The translations under genes were made by a program, and so were the position numbers. Positions 19,280 through 28,057 of a stretch of 64,000 nucleotides of DNA are shown here, piece by piece. The notes under the pieces were generated by a model. The model saw nothing but the letters and a program-made list of their open reading frames with translations, was not told the DNA's origin and made no database searches. How positions within the stretch are numbered: position 1 is the stretch's first letter; every line of letters begins with the position of its first letter. The stretch is from Xanthobacter oligotrophicus (GTDB lineage Bacteria; Pseudomonadota; Alphaproteobacteria; Rhizobiales; Xanthobacteraceae): the NCBI RefSeq assembly GCF_008364685.1, contig NZ_VTTL01000005.1, positions 248,001 to 312,000 of the forward strand. The letters are read 5' to 3'.

Positions 19280-19923
19280 GGATGCCACTTCAGGAAATTC
19301 GCGAGGAGCGCGAGGCCGAGCCTCTGGCTCTTCTCGGGATGGAACTGGGTGCCGGCCACGTTGTCGCGCGCGACCATGGCGGTGATGGTGCTGCCATAGT
19401 CCGTGGTGGCGACGAGGTCGATGCCGTCGGCCGGCTTCAGGTGGTAGGAATGCACGAAATAGGCATGCAACCCGCCTTCCCCGGTGGGAATGCCGGCAAG
19501 CAGCGGGTGCTCGCGCGCGGTCTGGAGGGTGTTCCAGCCCATGTGCGGGATCTTCAGCTCAGGGTCGGACGGGGTGATGCGCTCCACCTCGCCGCGGATC
19601 CAGCCGAGGCCTTCGGTCACCCCATGCTCCAGCCCGCGCTCGGCGAGCAACTGGAGGCCGACGCAGATGCCGAGGAAGGGGCGGCCGCGCTCCTTCACCG
19701 CCTCGGTCATGGCTTCCACCATGCCGGCGACGGCGTCGAGGCCGGCGCGGCAGTCGGCGAAAGCGCCGACGCCCGGTAGCACCACCCGATCGGCGGTGCG
19801 CACGATCTCTGGATCGCTGGTGACGACCACCCGTTCCGCGCCCAGATCGAGCGCGGCGCGCTCCATGGCCTTGGCGGCGGAGTGCAGGTTGCCGGAATTA
19901 TAGTCGATGATCGCGACGCTCAT
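19276..19923 (-). CDS. hisH: Imidazole glycerol phosphate synthase, glutaminase subunit HisH
   Basis: 215-residue class I glutamine amidotransferase that supplies ammonia to HisF. Nucleophile Cys in [15 protein letters not shown] (about residue 85), and His/Glu of the triad in the C-terminal TQFHPEKSQ. Oxyanion-strand PGVGAFADC is present. Starts [20 protein letters not shown] at ATG 19923, 3 nt after the DUF2628 stop. Confidence 0.98.
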   Translation of the reverse strand: MSVAIIDYNSGNLHSAAKAMERAALDLGAERVVVTSDPEIVRTADRVVLPGVGAFADCRAGLDAVAGMVEAMTEAVKERGRPFLGICVGLQLLAERGLEHGVTEGLGWIRGEVERITPSDPELKIPHMGWNTLQTAREHPLLAGIPTGEGGLHAYFVHSYHLKPADGIDLVATTDYGSTITAMVARDNVAGTQFHPEKSQRLGLALLANFLKWHP

Positions 19924-19926
19924 CGC

Positions 19927-20418
19927 TCAGGTCCCCGGAAAGGCGCCGATGACGCCGGACTGGCCGCCCGGGAAGGCGGGGGTCGCCATGGGGCGGATGG
20001 CCGGCAGGTCGGCGCGTGCCAGCGGGGCGGGACGGGTTCCCGCCCAGTCCGCGAAGAAGCGCTGCTCAGCCTCGTCCCGGTTGGGAGCGATCACCACGCC
20101 GGCTTCCTCATAGCCCTGCCGCGCCAGCTTGCGCTGGCGCAGGGCCGGCAGCTCGAAGGCCAGCAGCAGGTGGAAGCCCGCCATTACCACGTCGGTCACC
20201 GCCTGGGCGACGCCGGCGAAGTGGGCGGTGAGCTGGAGCACCACTACCACCGCCACATAGGCGGCAAGCGGCAGCCACAGCCGGAAGCGCGCCAGCACGA
20301 ATGGCGCGAAAAACAGGGTCGCCCACGAGAATTTCTCGCGCACGAACACGGTGCGGCCAGCCATCGCCTCGGCGGTGTCGCCGGGTTCCGTCCTGCTCAG
20401 GACCGTCCAGATGCCCAT
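19927..20418 (-). CDS. DUF2628 membrane protein in the his operon
   Basis: 163 residues, MGIWTVLSRTEPGD. The centre contains FSWATLFFAPFVLARFRLWL and two hydrophobic stretches (about residues 35-70 and 76-95), followed by a soluble tail with FFADWAGTRP. This matches the DUF2628 pattern of small inner-membrane proteins. It sits between hisB and hisH, 11 nt after hisB and 3 nt before hisH, and is therefore in the his transcript. This placement recurs in Rhizobiales genomes as far as I recall, but no function is known. It does not resemble any histidine enzyme. Confidence 0.8.
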   Translation of the reverse strand: MGIWTVLSRTEPGDTAEAMAGRTVFVREKFSWATLFFAPFVLARFRLWLPLAAYVAVVVVLQLTAHFAGVAQAVTDVVMAGFHLLLAFELPALRQRKLARQGYEEAGVVIAPNRDEAEQRFFADWAGTRPAPLARADLPAIRPMATPAFPGGQSGVIGAFPGT

Positions 20419-20429
20419 CGTCCGGCTCC

Positions 20430-21023
20430 TCAGGTTCCCAGCGCGCCCTTGGTGGAGGGAATCTCCCCCTCCGCCGCCGGGTCCACCGCCACCGCCGCCC
20501 GCAGCACCCGGGCAAGGCCCTTGAAGCAGCTTTCCGCGATGTGGTGGGCGTTCACGCCGTACAGCGTCTCCACATGCAGGGTCACCCCGGCGCTGGAGGC
20601 GAAGGCCTGGAAGAACTCGCGCACCAGCTCGGTGTCGAACTCGCCGATCTTGGGCACCGCGAATTCGGTGCGGAACACCAGGAAGGGCCGGCCCGAGATA
20701 TCGAGGGCGACGCGGGTCAGCGTCTCGTCCATGGGCAGCAGCACGTCGGCGTAGCGGGTGATGCCGCGCATGTCGCCGAGCGCCTTCTTCAGCGCCTGGC
20801 CGAGCACGATGCCCACATCCTCGGTGGTGTGGTGGAAATCCACGTGAAGGTCGCCCACGGCCTTGATCTCGAGGTCGAAGCGGGCGTGCCGGGCCAGAAG
20901 GTCCAGCATATGGTCCAGGAAGCCGATCCCCGTGGAGATGGCAGAGCGGCCCGTTCCGTCGAGATCGACGGTGAGGGCAACGCGGGTCTCCTTGGTTTCG
21001 CGGACGATGTCGGCCTTGCGCAT
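20430..21023 (-). CDS. hisB: Imidazoleglycerol-phosphate dehydratase HisB
   Basis: 197-residue manganese enzyme forming imidazole acetol phosphate. The duplicated His motifs are intact: [14 protein letters not shown] and [16 protein letters not shown] in the first half, and [19 protein letters not shown] in the second. This is the monofunctional form without the HisN phosphatase domain, as usual in alphaproteobacteria. First visible gene of the minus-strand his cluster; the promoter should lie in 21024-21160. Confidence 0.98.
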   Translation of the reverse strand: MRKADIVRETKETRVALTVDLDGTGRSAISTGIGFLDHMLDLLARHARFDLEIKAVGDLHVDFHHTTEDVGIVLGQALKKALGDMRGITRYADVLLPMDETLTRVALDISGRPFLVFRTEFAVPKIGEFDTELVREFFQAFASSAGVTLHVETLYGVNAHHIAESCFKGLARVLRAAVAVDPAAEGEIPSTKGALGT

Positions 21024-21163
21024 GGAACTCCTCCAAGGCCGCGGGTTCTATCAGCAACCTCGCTGCATTGCCATATGGCAAGCAGATGACGTTTTCGGCG
21101 TCCGATCGTCTCCTCGCCGCGGATGGGTGGATGTGGCATAGCACCAGCGCCAGCGCATGGGGG

Positions 21164-21961
21164 ATGCCGATGCCGACGACGCAGAACGACGGGCTCGAAC
21201 TTGCCTATCAGGTGAGCGGGGAGGGGCCGCCGGTCCTGATCATTTCCGGCTTGTCCGCCGAGCGCTCGTTCTGGGCGCTGACGCGGCCGCTGCTGTCTGG
21301 CTTCACCCTCATCGAGTTCGACAACCGCGACATCGGCAAGAGCGCGCGGGCCAAGGGGCCGTATGACGCCGCCGACATGGCGCGCGACGCCCTCGCCGTG
21401 CTCGACGCGGCGGGCATCCCGAAGGCGCATGTCGTCGGTCATTCCATGGGCGGCATGATCGCCCAGGAGCTGGCCCTCATGACGCCGCAGCGCGTGGACC
21501 GGCTGGTGCTCTCCAACACCATCGCCCGCAACGATCTCTACACCACCGAGATCATGCGCCTGCTCAAGGAACTGCGGCTCCAGCTCGACAACGAGCTGAC
21601 CTTCGGGGCGGCGCTCACCACGTTCGTGCTGGGCATGGGCACGCTGAAGAAGATCCCGCTCTTTGCTGCGGTGCAGCAATCTCTGGATGCCGGGCTTTAC
21701 CAGGAGAAGGACGCCTTCCTGCGCCAGCTCGATGTCTGCGCCAAGGTCGACACCATCGCGCGGCTCGGCCGCATCTCGGCCCCGACCCTTGCCATCTATT
21801 GCGACGACGACCGCATGTTCTCGCCCCACATGGTGCGGGAGATCGCCGACGGCATCCACGGCGCGGCGCTGGATGAGATCCTCGACAGTGGGCACTGCCC
21901 CATGGTGGAGGCCCCGGAGAATTTCGCCACCACCGTCCGCGCCTTCCTGAAGGGCAGTTGA
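21164..21961 (+). CDS. Alpha/beta hydrolase
   Basis: 265 residues. Catalytic triad of the alpha/beta-hydrolase fold: nucleophile in GHSMGGMIAQ (Ser about 94), acid in AIYCDDDRMF and His in LDSGHCPMVEAPENF. The oxyanion-hole region is LIISGLSAERSFW. The family resembles 3-oxoadipate enol-lactonase or haloperoxidase-type esterases, and the substrate cannot be deduced. ATG 21164 begins MPMPTTQNDGLELAYQ; the frame is open upstream to 21068, but that segment has no similarity to the fold. Divergent from hisB and upstream of hslV. Confidence 0.88.
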   Translation: MPMPTTQNDGLELAYQVSGEGPPVLIISGLSAERSFWALTRPLLSGFTLIEFDNRDIGKSARAKGPYDAADMARDALAVLDAAGIPKAHVVGHSMGGMIAQELALMTPQRVDRLVLSNTIARNDLYTTEIMRLLKELRLQLDNELTFGAALTTFVLGMGTLKKIPLFAAVQQSLDAGLYQEKDAFLRQLDVCAKVDTIARLGRISAPTLAIYCDDDRMFSPHMVREIADGIHGAALDEILDSGHCPMVEAPENFATTVRAFLKGS

Positions 21962-22033
21962 CGGCACAGAATGCCGCCGCTCGGTTGCGTCCGCGCCGGA
22001 ACGCCCTAAGTAAGGCCCCGAGCGGAGCTTTTC

Positions 22034-22582
22034 ATGCAGCATTCCCCGGATACCATTTACGGCACCACCATCGTCACGGTCCGCAAGGGCAACCGCGTCG
22101 CCATCGCCGGCGACGGGCAGGTGACGCTCGGCCAGACCGTGCTGAAGTCCAATGCGCGCAAGGTGCGCCGGCTCGGCCGGGGGGATGTGATCGGGGGCTT
22201 CGCCGGCGCGACGGCGGATGCCTTCACCCTGTTCGAGCGTCTGGAAGCCAAGCTTGAGCAATATCCCGGGCAGCTCCAGCGTGCCGCCGTGGAACTCGCC
22301 AAGGACTGGCGCACCGACCGCTACCTGCGCCGGCTGGAAGCCATGATGATCGTGGCGGATGCCTCCATCTCCCTCGTGCTCACCGGCACCGGCGACGTGC
22401 TGGAGCCGGAGGTTGGCGTGGCCGGCATTGGCTCGGGCGGCATGTTCGCGCTGGCCGCCGCGCGGGCCCTGCTCGACCGCGAGGAGGACCCGGAAGCCAT
22501 CGTGCGCCGGTCTCTGGAGATCGCCGCCGACATCTGCGTCTACACCAACCGCAACATCGTGGTGGAAACCATCGGCGCCTGA
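22034..22582 (+). CDS. hslV: ATP-dependent protease peptidase subunit HslV
   Basis: 182 residues. Proteasome-like N-terminal nucleophile hydrolase. The catalytic Thr is expected at residue 11 ([10 protein letters not shown], then [20 protein letters not shown]), so ten residues must be removed, as in other alphaproteobacteria. Contains [18 protein letters not shown] and [19 protein letters not shown]. It forms the HslUV complex with the next gene and degrades misfolded and regulatory proteins. Confidence 0.98.
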   Translation: MQHSPDTIYGTTIVTVRKGNRVAIAGDGQVTLGQTVLKSNARKVRRLGRGDVIGGFAGATADAFTLFERLEAKLEQYPGQLQRAAVELAKDWRTDRYLRRLEAMMIVADASISLVLTGTGDVLEPEVGVAGIGSGGMFALAAARALLDREEDPEAIVRRSLEIAADICVYTNRNIVVETIGA

Positions 22583-22653
22583 GGCCCCGTTCGCGCCCCG
22601 ATGGCGCGATGGACCGCGACCCGAACGCCACCAGATTCCATGAGCGACCCTTC

Positions 22654-23961
22654 ATGAGCGACTTTTCCCCCCGCGAGATCGTCTCCGAGCTGGACCGCCA
22701 CATCGTCGGCCAGGCCAATGCGAAGAGGGCGGTGGCCATCGCCCTGCGCAACCGCTGGCGGCGCCAGCAGCTGGACGACAAGCTGCGCGAGGAGGTGCTG
22801 CCCAAGAACATCCTCATGATCGGCCCTACCGGCGTCGGCAAGACCGAGATTTCCCGCCGCCTCGCCCGGCTTGCCGGCGCGCCCTTCCTCAAGGTGGAAG
22901 CCACCAAGTTCACGGAAGTGGGCTATGTGGGCCGCGACGTGGAGCAGATCGTGCGCGACCTCGTGGAGGTGGGCATCGGCCTGGTGCGCGAGGCGAGGCG
23001 CAAGGATGTGCAGGCGAAAGCCCACCTCGCCGCCGAGAACCGGGTGCTCGACGCCCTGGTGGGCGCCACCGCCTCTCCCGCCACCCGCGACGCCTTCCGC
23101 AAGCGCCTGCGCGCGGGCGAGCTGGACGACAAGGAAGTGGAGATCGAGATCCAGGCCGGCGGCCAGGGCATGCCCATGTTCGAGATCCCCGGCATGCCAG
23201 GCAGCCAGATGGGCGCCGTCAATCTGGGCGACATGCTGGGCAAGGCCTTCGGCGGCCGCTCCAAGCCGCGCCGCGTCAATGTGAAGGAGGCCCATCCCCT
23301 CCTTCTCGCGGAGGAAGCGGACAAGCTCATCGACCAGGACGCCATCGTCCAGGATGCCATCCACCAGGTGGAGAACAACGGCATCGTCTTCCTCGACGAG
23401 ATCGACAAGATCGCCGGCCGCGAGGGCCGCTCAGGCGCGGATGTCTCGCGCGAGGGTGTGCAGCGCGACCTGCTCCCCCTCATCGAGGGCACCACGGTCT
23501 CCACCAAGCACGGGCCGGTGAAGACCGACCACATCCTGTTCATCGCCTCGGGCGCCTTCCACGTCTCCAAGCCGTCGGACCTGCTGCCGGAGCTTCAGGG
23601 CCGCCTGCCCATCCGGGTGGAGCTGGAGGCGCTGACGCGGGCCGATTTCGTGCGCATCCTCACCGAGACCGAGGCCAGCCTCGTCAAGCAGTCGGTGGCG
23701 CTCATGGGCACCGAGGGCGTGACCCTCACCGTCACCGCCGACGCGGTGGAGGCCATCGCCGATGCTGCGGTGGAGGTGAATTCCAATGTGGAGAATATCG
23801 GCGCCCGGCGGCTCCAGACCGTCATCGAGCGGGTGCTGGACGACCTGTCCTTCTCCGCCCCCGACCGCTCCGGCGAGACGGTCGTGGTGGATGCGGAATA
23901 TGTGCGCTCCCGCGTCGCCGACCTCGCCCGCAACGCCGACCTGAGCCGCTTCATCCTCTGA
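22654..23961 (+). CDS. hslU: ATP-dependent protease ATPase subunit HslU
   Basis: 435-residue AAA+ unfoldase. ATG 22654 gives the canonical N-terminus [20 protein letters not shown]; the frame opens earlier at 22609 without family similarity. Walker [16 protein letters not shown] (about residues 57-71), the pore motif [11 protein letters not shown] (about 91), Walker [14 protein letters not shown] and sensor 2 in [15 protein letters not shown] are all present. The C-terminus LSRFIL is the peptide that activates HslV. It follows hslV by 71 nt. Confidence 0.98.
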   Translation: MSDFSPREIVSELDRHIVGQANAKRAVAIALRNRWRRQQLDDKLREEVLPKNILMIGPTGVGKTEISRRLARLAGAPFLKVEATKFTEVGYVGRDVEQIVRDLVEVGIGLVREARRKDVQAKAHLAAENRVLDALVGATASPATRDAFRKRLRAGELDDKEVEIEIQAGGQGMPMFEIPGMPGSQMGAVNLGDMLGKAFGGRSKPRRVNVKEAHPLLLAEEADKLIDQDAIVQDAIHQVENNGIVFLDEIDKIAGREGRSGADVSREGVQRDLLPLIEGTTVSTKHGPVKTDHILFIASGAFHVSKPSDLLPELQGRLPIRVELEALTRADFVRILTETEASLVKQSVALMGTEGVTLTVTADAVEAIADAAVEVNSNVENIGARRLQTVIERVLDDLSFSAPDRSGETVVVDAEYVRSRVADLARNADLSRFIL

Positions 23962-23965
23962 GGCG

Positions 23966-23995
23966 GGATCCTCTCGCGCAGGATCCTCTCGCGCA
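23966..23995. repeat. 15-bp tandem duplication downstream of hslU
   Basis: GGATCCTCTCGCGCA occurs twice in direct succession (23966-23980 and 23981-23995), immediately after the hslU stop and before the large inverted repeat at 23993-24037. It is probably a replication-slippage product. Confidence 0.85.
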
Positions 23996-24037
23996 GGACC
24001 GGCGCCGGCCTCTCACGAGAGCCGGCGCCGGTCCTGC
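23993..24037. terminator. 17-bp perfect hairpin between convergent genes
   Basis: Arms GCAGGACCGGCGCCGGC (23993-24009) and GCCGGCGCCGGTCCTGC (24021-24037) enclose CTCTCACGAGA. It lies between hslU (plus, ends 23961) and the NtrC-like gene (minus, stop at 24013) and extends into the last codons of the latter (WQDRRRLS). No T-tract on either side; probably a bidirectional, possibly Rho-assisted terminator. Confidence 0.65.
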
Positions 24038-25401
24038 CAGGCGAGCTTCTTGCGGTAGAGGGTCGAGGGGCTGAGGTCGAGGGCGGCGGCCGCCAGCGGG
24101 ATGTTGCCGTCGAAGGCGGCGATGGCCGCCTCGATAACCCGCCGCTCCACGATGGCGAAGGGCTCGACCCGGCCGAACGTGCCGCCTTGCGCCGCATCGA
24201 TCAGCATGGCGGCCACCTGGGCGTTGGGCGCCTCGTCCGGCTGCGCCGGCTCGGTCTCCTCGAACAAGTCGGGTCCGAGCAATCCGCCGTCGCCCAGAAT
24301 GACCGCGCGCCGCATCAGGTTCTGCAATTCCCGCACGTTGCCGGGGAAGGGCCGGGCCCGCAGCACCTCGGCCGCGCCGGGGCCGAGCCGCGAAATGGGC
24401 CGCCCTTCCTCGCCGGCGAAGCGGGCCAGGAAGGCTTCCGCCAGGAGAATCACGTCGTCGTCGCGCTCGCGCAGGGGCGGCAGGGCCAGGGTGAGGACGT
24501 TCAGCCGGTAGAACAGGTCCTCGCGCAGGCGGCCGGTCCGCACATCCTCCAGCGGATCGCGGCCCGTGGCGCAGACCAGGCGGACATCGCTCTTGCGCTC
24601 GTCCGTCTCGCCGGCCCGGCGGAAGCGGCCTTTCTCCAGGAAATGGAGCAGCTTGTTTTGGGTGGCGCTGTTCAGCTCCGCCACCTCCTCGAGCAGCAGC
24701 GTGCCGCCGTGGGCGCGCTCGATGGCGCCGGGGCCGGTCAGGCCGAACACGGCCTGTTCCATATAGGCCGCCGGGATGGCGGCGCAGTTGAGGGCGTTGA
24801 AGGGGCCTTCCTGCCGGGTCGAGGCCACGTGCAGGGCGGAGGCGGCGAGCCCCTTGCCGGTCCCGCTCTCCCCGGTCACGAACACTGGCGCGCGCGAGGC
24901 CGCCAGCCGCTCGATCTGTTCATAAACCGCCTGCATGGCCGGCGAGCGGCCGAGGAAGCCGCAGAAGTCGCCGTTGCGCGGCAGTTGCGGCCGGTCGCGC
25001 CGCCGCCGCTCCGGCCGGCGGGCGGGCGTGGATGCCAGAAGGCGGTCCACCACGTCCTCGGGGCCGATGGGCTTGATCACCACGTCGTCGGCGCCGGAGC
25101 GCATGGCCGCCACGGCATCCGCCACCGAAGCCCCGCGGGCCAGCGCCACCACCAGCGTTCCCGCAAAGCCGGCAGCCCGCAGCCGCCGGGTCGCCTCTTC
25201 CGGGTGGTCCGCCGCCAGCAGGATGGACGCGCAGCGCGGCGCCAGGGGCAAGGCCGCGGCGAGATCCTCCGCTTCCAGCACATGCAGGGCATCGCGCCGG
25301 GCGAACGCGGCACGCATCATGGTGCGCACGCCCGCTTCCGGGTCGCAGACCAGAACGCAGGTGCGCCGGTCGGTCTGGGGGGCCGAGGGATTTACAATCA
25401 T
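24013..25401 (-). CDS. Degenerate NtrC-type regulator (AAA+ and Fis HTH, no GAFTGA loop)
   Basis: 462 residues with the domain order of an NtrC response regulator: receiver-like domain (about 12-125), AAA+ domain (about 150-380) and Fis-type HTH (about 420-458, FDGNIPLAAAALDLSPSTLY). Several diagnostic residues are altered. In the receiver, the phospho-acceptor position before P67 reads LLAADHP, so Asp appears replaced by Ala63; Lys110 is kept. In the AAA+ domain Walker A (GESGTGKG, 177-184) and the Arg finger REDLFYRLNVL are kept, but the sigma-54-contacting GAFTGA loop is missing (FGLTGPGAIERAHGG, about ten residues short) and Walker B is LLLEEV rather than LFLDEI. It is therefore unlikely to be a normal phosphorylation-controlled sigma-54 activator; a sigma-70-type or ligand-type regulator is the better guess. 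No sensor kinase is adjacent. Confidence 0.85.
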   Translation of the reverse strand: MIVNPSAPQTDRRTCVLVCDPEAGVRTMMRAAFARRDALHVLEAEDLAAALPLAPRCASILLAADHPEEATRRLRAAGFAGTLVVALARGASVADAVAAMRSGADDVVIKPIGPEDVVDRLLASTPARRPERRRRDRPQLPRNGDFCGFLGRSPAMQAVYEQIERLAASRAPVFVTGESGTGKGLAASALHVASTRQEGPFNALNCAAIPAAYMEQAVFGLTGPGAIERAHGGTLLLEEVAELNSATQNKLLHFLEKGRFRRAGETDERKSDVRLVCATGRDPLEDVRTGRLREDLFYRLNVLTLALPPLRERDDDVILLAEAFLARFAGEEGRPISRLGPGAAEVLRARPFPGNVRELQNLMRRAVILGDGGLLGPDLFEETEPAQPDEAPNAQVAAMLIDAAQGGTFGRVEPFAIVERRVIEAAIAAFDGNIPLAAAALDLSPSTLYRKKLAWQDRRRLS

Positions 25402-25877
25402 GGCATGTGTTCGTGGTAAAATGCTATGGTAAGAGTACCTGATGGTTAAACTAGATCAAGCTACCGATCCGGTCTCTGGAGCGTTTCAGGTAGGAGTGAG
25501 TCCGGATACTGCATGGTAAAAAGGCATGAAAACAAGAACCCGCGGTGTTTTAGGTGAATCCGTGCCCAACGTCGAGGTGCGGACGGGTAACATAGACCGC
25601 TGGTGACATCTCATATCCCCGGCTCGGGCGGTGAAATTCATCGACGCTGCGGGGGGCTGCAAAGAGGGCAGCCCTTGAGGGGCCTGAGCCAGCGCGGGCT
25701 TTTGCCGCGATTTCGAGCCCCATGCACGGCTCGGATTTGTTCAATTCAGGCCGGTCCGGTTCTCTTGCGTTGTGGTCTTGCATTTACGGTACGTATGGGT
25801 GCGCCGAACCTGCTCCGGGTTTTCATCCCACATGTTTTTCCGGTGCGAACCGGCATCTGATTCGCAAGAGGCACGGT
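25402..25877. other. Relatively AT-rich intergenic region between two regulator genes
   Basis: About 475 nt between the NtrC-like gene start (25401) and the stop of the winged-helix/TPR gene (25878). Composition is clearly less GC-rich than the flanks around 25400-25560. It holds a 7-bp hairpin GGGCTGC/GCAGCCC (25654-25674) followed by TT, and a small hairpin CCGGTGCGAACCGG near 25840-25853. A promoter for the NtrC-like gene must be here. No coding region is supported; a small RNA cannot be excluded. Confidence 0.5.
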
Positions 25878-27752
25878 CTATCCCCGCGGCGGCTTCCCGG
25901 CCACGGCCTCCCGGGAGAGGCCGGCGGTCTCCAGTGCGGCGAGGGCCTTGTCGGCCAGCCCGGGCGCCGGCAGCAGGCGGCGGACGAGACGGCGCACGCC
26001 TTCTGCTCCGTCCGGCATGCGGTGGAGCAGCGCGCCGACCACTTCCCGCCCGTCGCTCACGCGGCCGAGGGTGTGGAGGCAGAGCGCCAGCGCGAGCTTG
26101 TTCTCGATGGCCGAATGCAGGGTGAGCTGCGGCACCAGCGCCTGCGCGGCGAGCACATCGTCCCGCATGAAGGCGGCCATGCCCAGGAATGCATCCTGGA
26201 GATTGCTGCGGACCGCGCCTTCGCGCCGCGCGCGCATGAGCAAGGCCTCGCCTTCCTCCACGCGACCGGCGCCGATGAACACGGTGGCCACCGTCGCCGC
26301 CACGTCGAAATCGAGCGGATTGAGCTTCAGCGCCTTCTCGGCGGTTGAGATGGCGTCGTCCGGTTCGCCGGCGAAGAGCTGCACCAGCGCTAGGGTGCGG
26401 GCGGCATAGGCGCTGGCCGGGGCGAGTTCGGCCGCCCGTTCCGCCTCGTCGAGGAATTCCTCCATTTCCTCGGCGGTGGGATTGGGGGTGTCGTCGTGCA
26501 GCGTGGCGTAGAGCTGCGCCGTCGCGCGCACCGCATAGCCGAGGGCGAAATCCCGCTCCTGCTTGGTGAGTTCGGCCAGGCACGCAGTCCCGTTGCCGCG
26601 CTGGCCCTGGGGATCGCCGCGAATATAGGCGATGGCGGCGGCGATGCAGCCGAAGCCGGAACCCGGGGCCTTGGCCAGGGCCTGCGCCCGTGCCCGGACC
26701 GGGATGACGCCGTAGCTTTCCATGATCGCGATGGCGACATCGTGCACCACCCGTCGCTCGCTGTTCGCAAGGGCCGGCCCCTGGGCGAGGCCGTCGAGGG
26801 AGGCCGACCAGATGATGGAACCGTCGCAGCGGTCGGTGACCCGGGTGATCAGGGAGAAGGTGCCGTCGGCACGGCCTTCAGCGAGGCCGGCGAGGGCGAA
26901 GACCGAGCGCGACTGCGGGCCGGAGCAGATCTCGGGCACCCCCGTGTCGTGGGTCGTGGCGCCGGCGGCTTTCACCTCCACGAAGTCGAAGCGGGCGAAG
27001 GCGTCGCGCATCTGCTCCTCGATGGCGCGCAATTCCGCCTCCGCCGGAGCACCGGGGCCGGAGGCCTCGAACGCGCGGACCTCCACCACCGGCAGGCGGA
27101 TGCGGTCCGCCAACGCGGTCCCACGATCGGACCTGAGCAGGCTGAGCCGCGGAGCGAGCAGAGCCAGCCCGGCGACCAGCGCCACGGCCAGCGCCGCGGC
27201 GGCCATCCGCACCCCGGTGCGCTGCCAGGCCGGCGTGGCGCGCGGCGCCTCCGGCGCTATCGGCGCGGGCTGCGGCTCCGGCCCGGACGGCACCGGCTCG
27301 GCTGGCGCTTCGGTGCGGGGGCGGAACAGGGGGACATAGCCCCCCTTGGGAATGTCGATGACCAGCGGGTCCTCGGCGCCCACCGTGGTGTAATAGCGCT
27401 CCAGCGCGCGCCTCAGCCGGGTGGCCTCCACCCGCACGATGGGATCGGACTGGGGATCGAAGGAGGGCGGGCGGCCCAGGGCCTCCACGGCAATGGTGTA
27501 GCCCTTGATCTCGTCGGCGCGCCCATCGAGGGTTGCCTCCACGACGAAACGCAGGAAGGCCGCGAGGCGGGGCGAGGCGGTAAAGTCGGGAGCCGCGAGC
27601 ACGCGCTCCAGCGCGGCGCGAACGAGGACCGCCTCGCTGCCGCCCGGCGGCATGGCTTCCGCGGCTGCCGGAGCGTCGAGGTCCACGACGGCGTCCGGCT
27701 CGCCGGCCTCTGGCGTCTGCTCTACCAATATACCATCCTTACGCACGGTCAC
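25878..27752 (-). CDS. Membrane-anchored winged-helix/TPR regulator-like protein
   Basis: 624 residues, start GTG 27752 (MTVRKDGILVEQ). Residues about 42-150 contain a region common in putative adenylate-cyclase-like or CadC-like proteins: SPRLAAFLRFVVEATLDG, then FDPQSDPIVRVEATRLRRAL and IDIPKGGYVPLF, resembling a winged-helix output domain. A Pro-rich linker precedes one transmembrane segment (about 181-205, AAAALAVALVAGLALLAP). The extracytoplasmic part first looks like a TolB-N/FlgO-type domain (PVVEVRAFEASG..., SLITRVTDRCDGSIIWSASL) and then TPR repeats (about 400-560, including ALKLNPLDFDVAATVATVFI). This topology suggests a one-component membrane regulator sensing something outside the membrane. 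Target genes unknown; the divergent aminotransferase is a candidate. Confidence 0.7.
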   Translation of the reverse strand: MTVRKDGILVEQTPEAGEPDAVVDLDAPAAAEAMPPGGSEAVLVRAALERVLAAPDFTASPRLAAFLRFVVEATLDGRADEIKGYTIAVEALGRPPSFDPQSDPIVRVEATRLRRALERYYTTVGAEDPLVIDIPKGGYVPLFRPRTEAPAEPVPSGPEPQPAPIAPEAPRATPAWQRTGVRMAAAALAVALVAGLALLAPRLSLLRSDRGTALADRIRLPVVEVRAFEASGPGAPAEAELRAIEEQMRDAFARFDFVEVKAAGATTHDTGVPEICSGPQSRSVFALAGLAEGRADGTFSLITRVTDRCDGSIIWSASLDGLAQGPALANSERRVVHDVAIAIMESYGVIPVRARAQALAKAPGSGFGCIAAAIAYIRGDPQGQRGNGTACLAELTKQERDFALGYAVRATAQLYATLHDDTPNPTAEEMEEFLDEAERAAELAPASAYAARTLALVQLFAGEPDDAISTAEKALKLNPLDFDVAATVATVFIGAGRVEEGEALLMRARREGAVRSNLQDAFLGMAAFMRDDVLAAQALVPQLTLHSAIENKLALALCLHTLGRVSDGREVVGALLHRMPDGAEGVRRLVRRLLPAPGLADKALAALETAGLSREAVAGKPPRG

Positions 27753-28057
27753 AATCTTTGTGGGTCAGAACCCGAACACGTGCAAGGGGCTCCGCTCGAA
27801 GGTCCCCCCGTGTGCGATCCGTCCCCACCGAAAACGCCGCTGTTTCCCAAGAGACGGTGAATCCCCTGCTAATCCCTTGAACGCAGACCGCTTCAACCTT
27901 CGAAGCCCATCGTGCGTCACGTGCGTCGAGAAGTATCCCGCTCCAGTGTTTCCAGCGGCCACGCGCGCTGCTAGCTTCCGCACCGACGCGGCCGAAGAAT
28001 GGCAGCCGGCAGGCCCACTCTCGCCTGAGGCTGCCGCCGCGCGGGAGAGGTTTCATC
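27753..28057. other. Divergent promoter region
   Basis: 305 nt between the winged-helix/TPR gene and the aminotransferase. No ORF with family similarity is seen. The 3' end carries the aminotransferase ribosome site GGGAGAGG (about 28041-28048). Confidence 0.5.

Noticed and set aside
25446-25459. TTAAACTAGATCAA upstream of the NtrC-like gene as a third FNR/FixK box
   Set aside because: Two mismatches to the consensus, including the key G of TTGA; position is plausible but the match is too weak.
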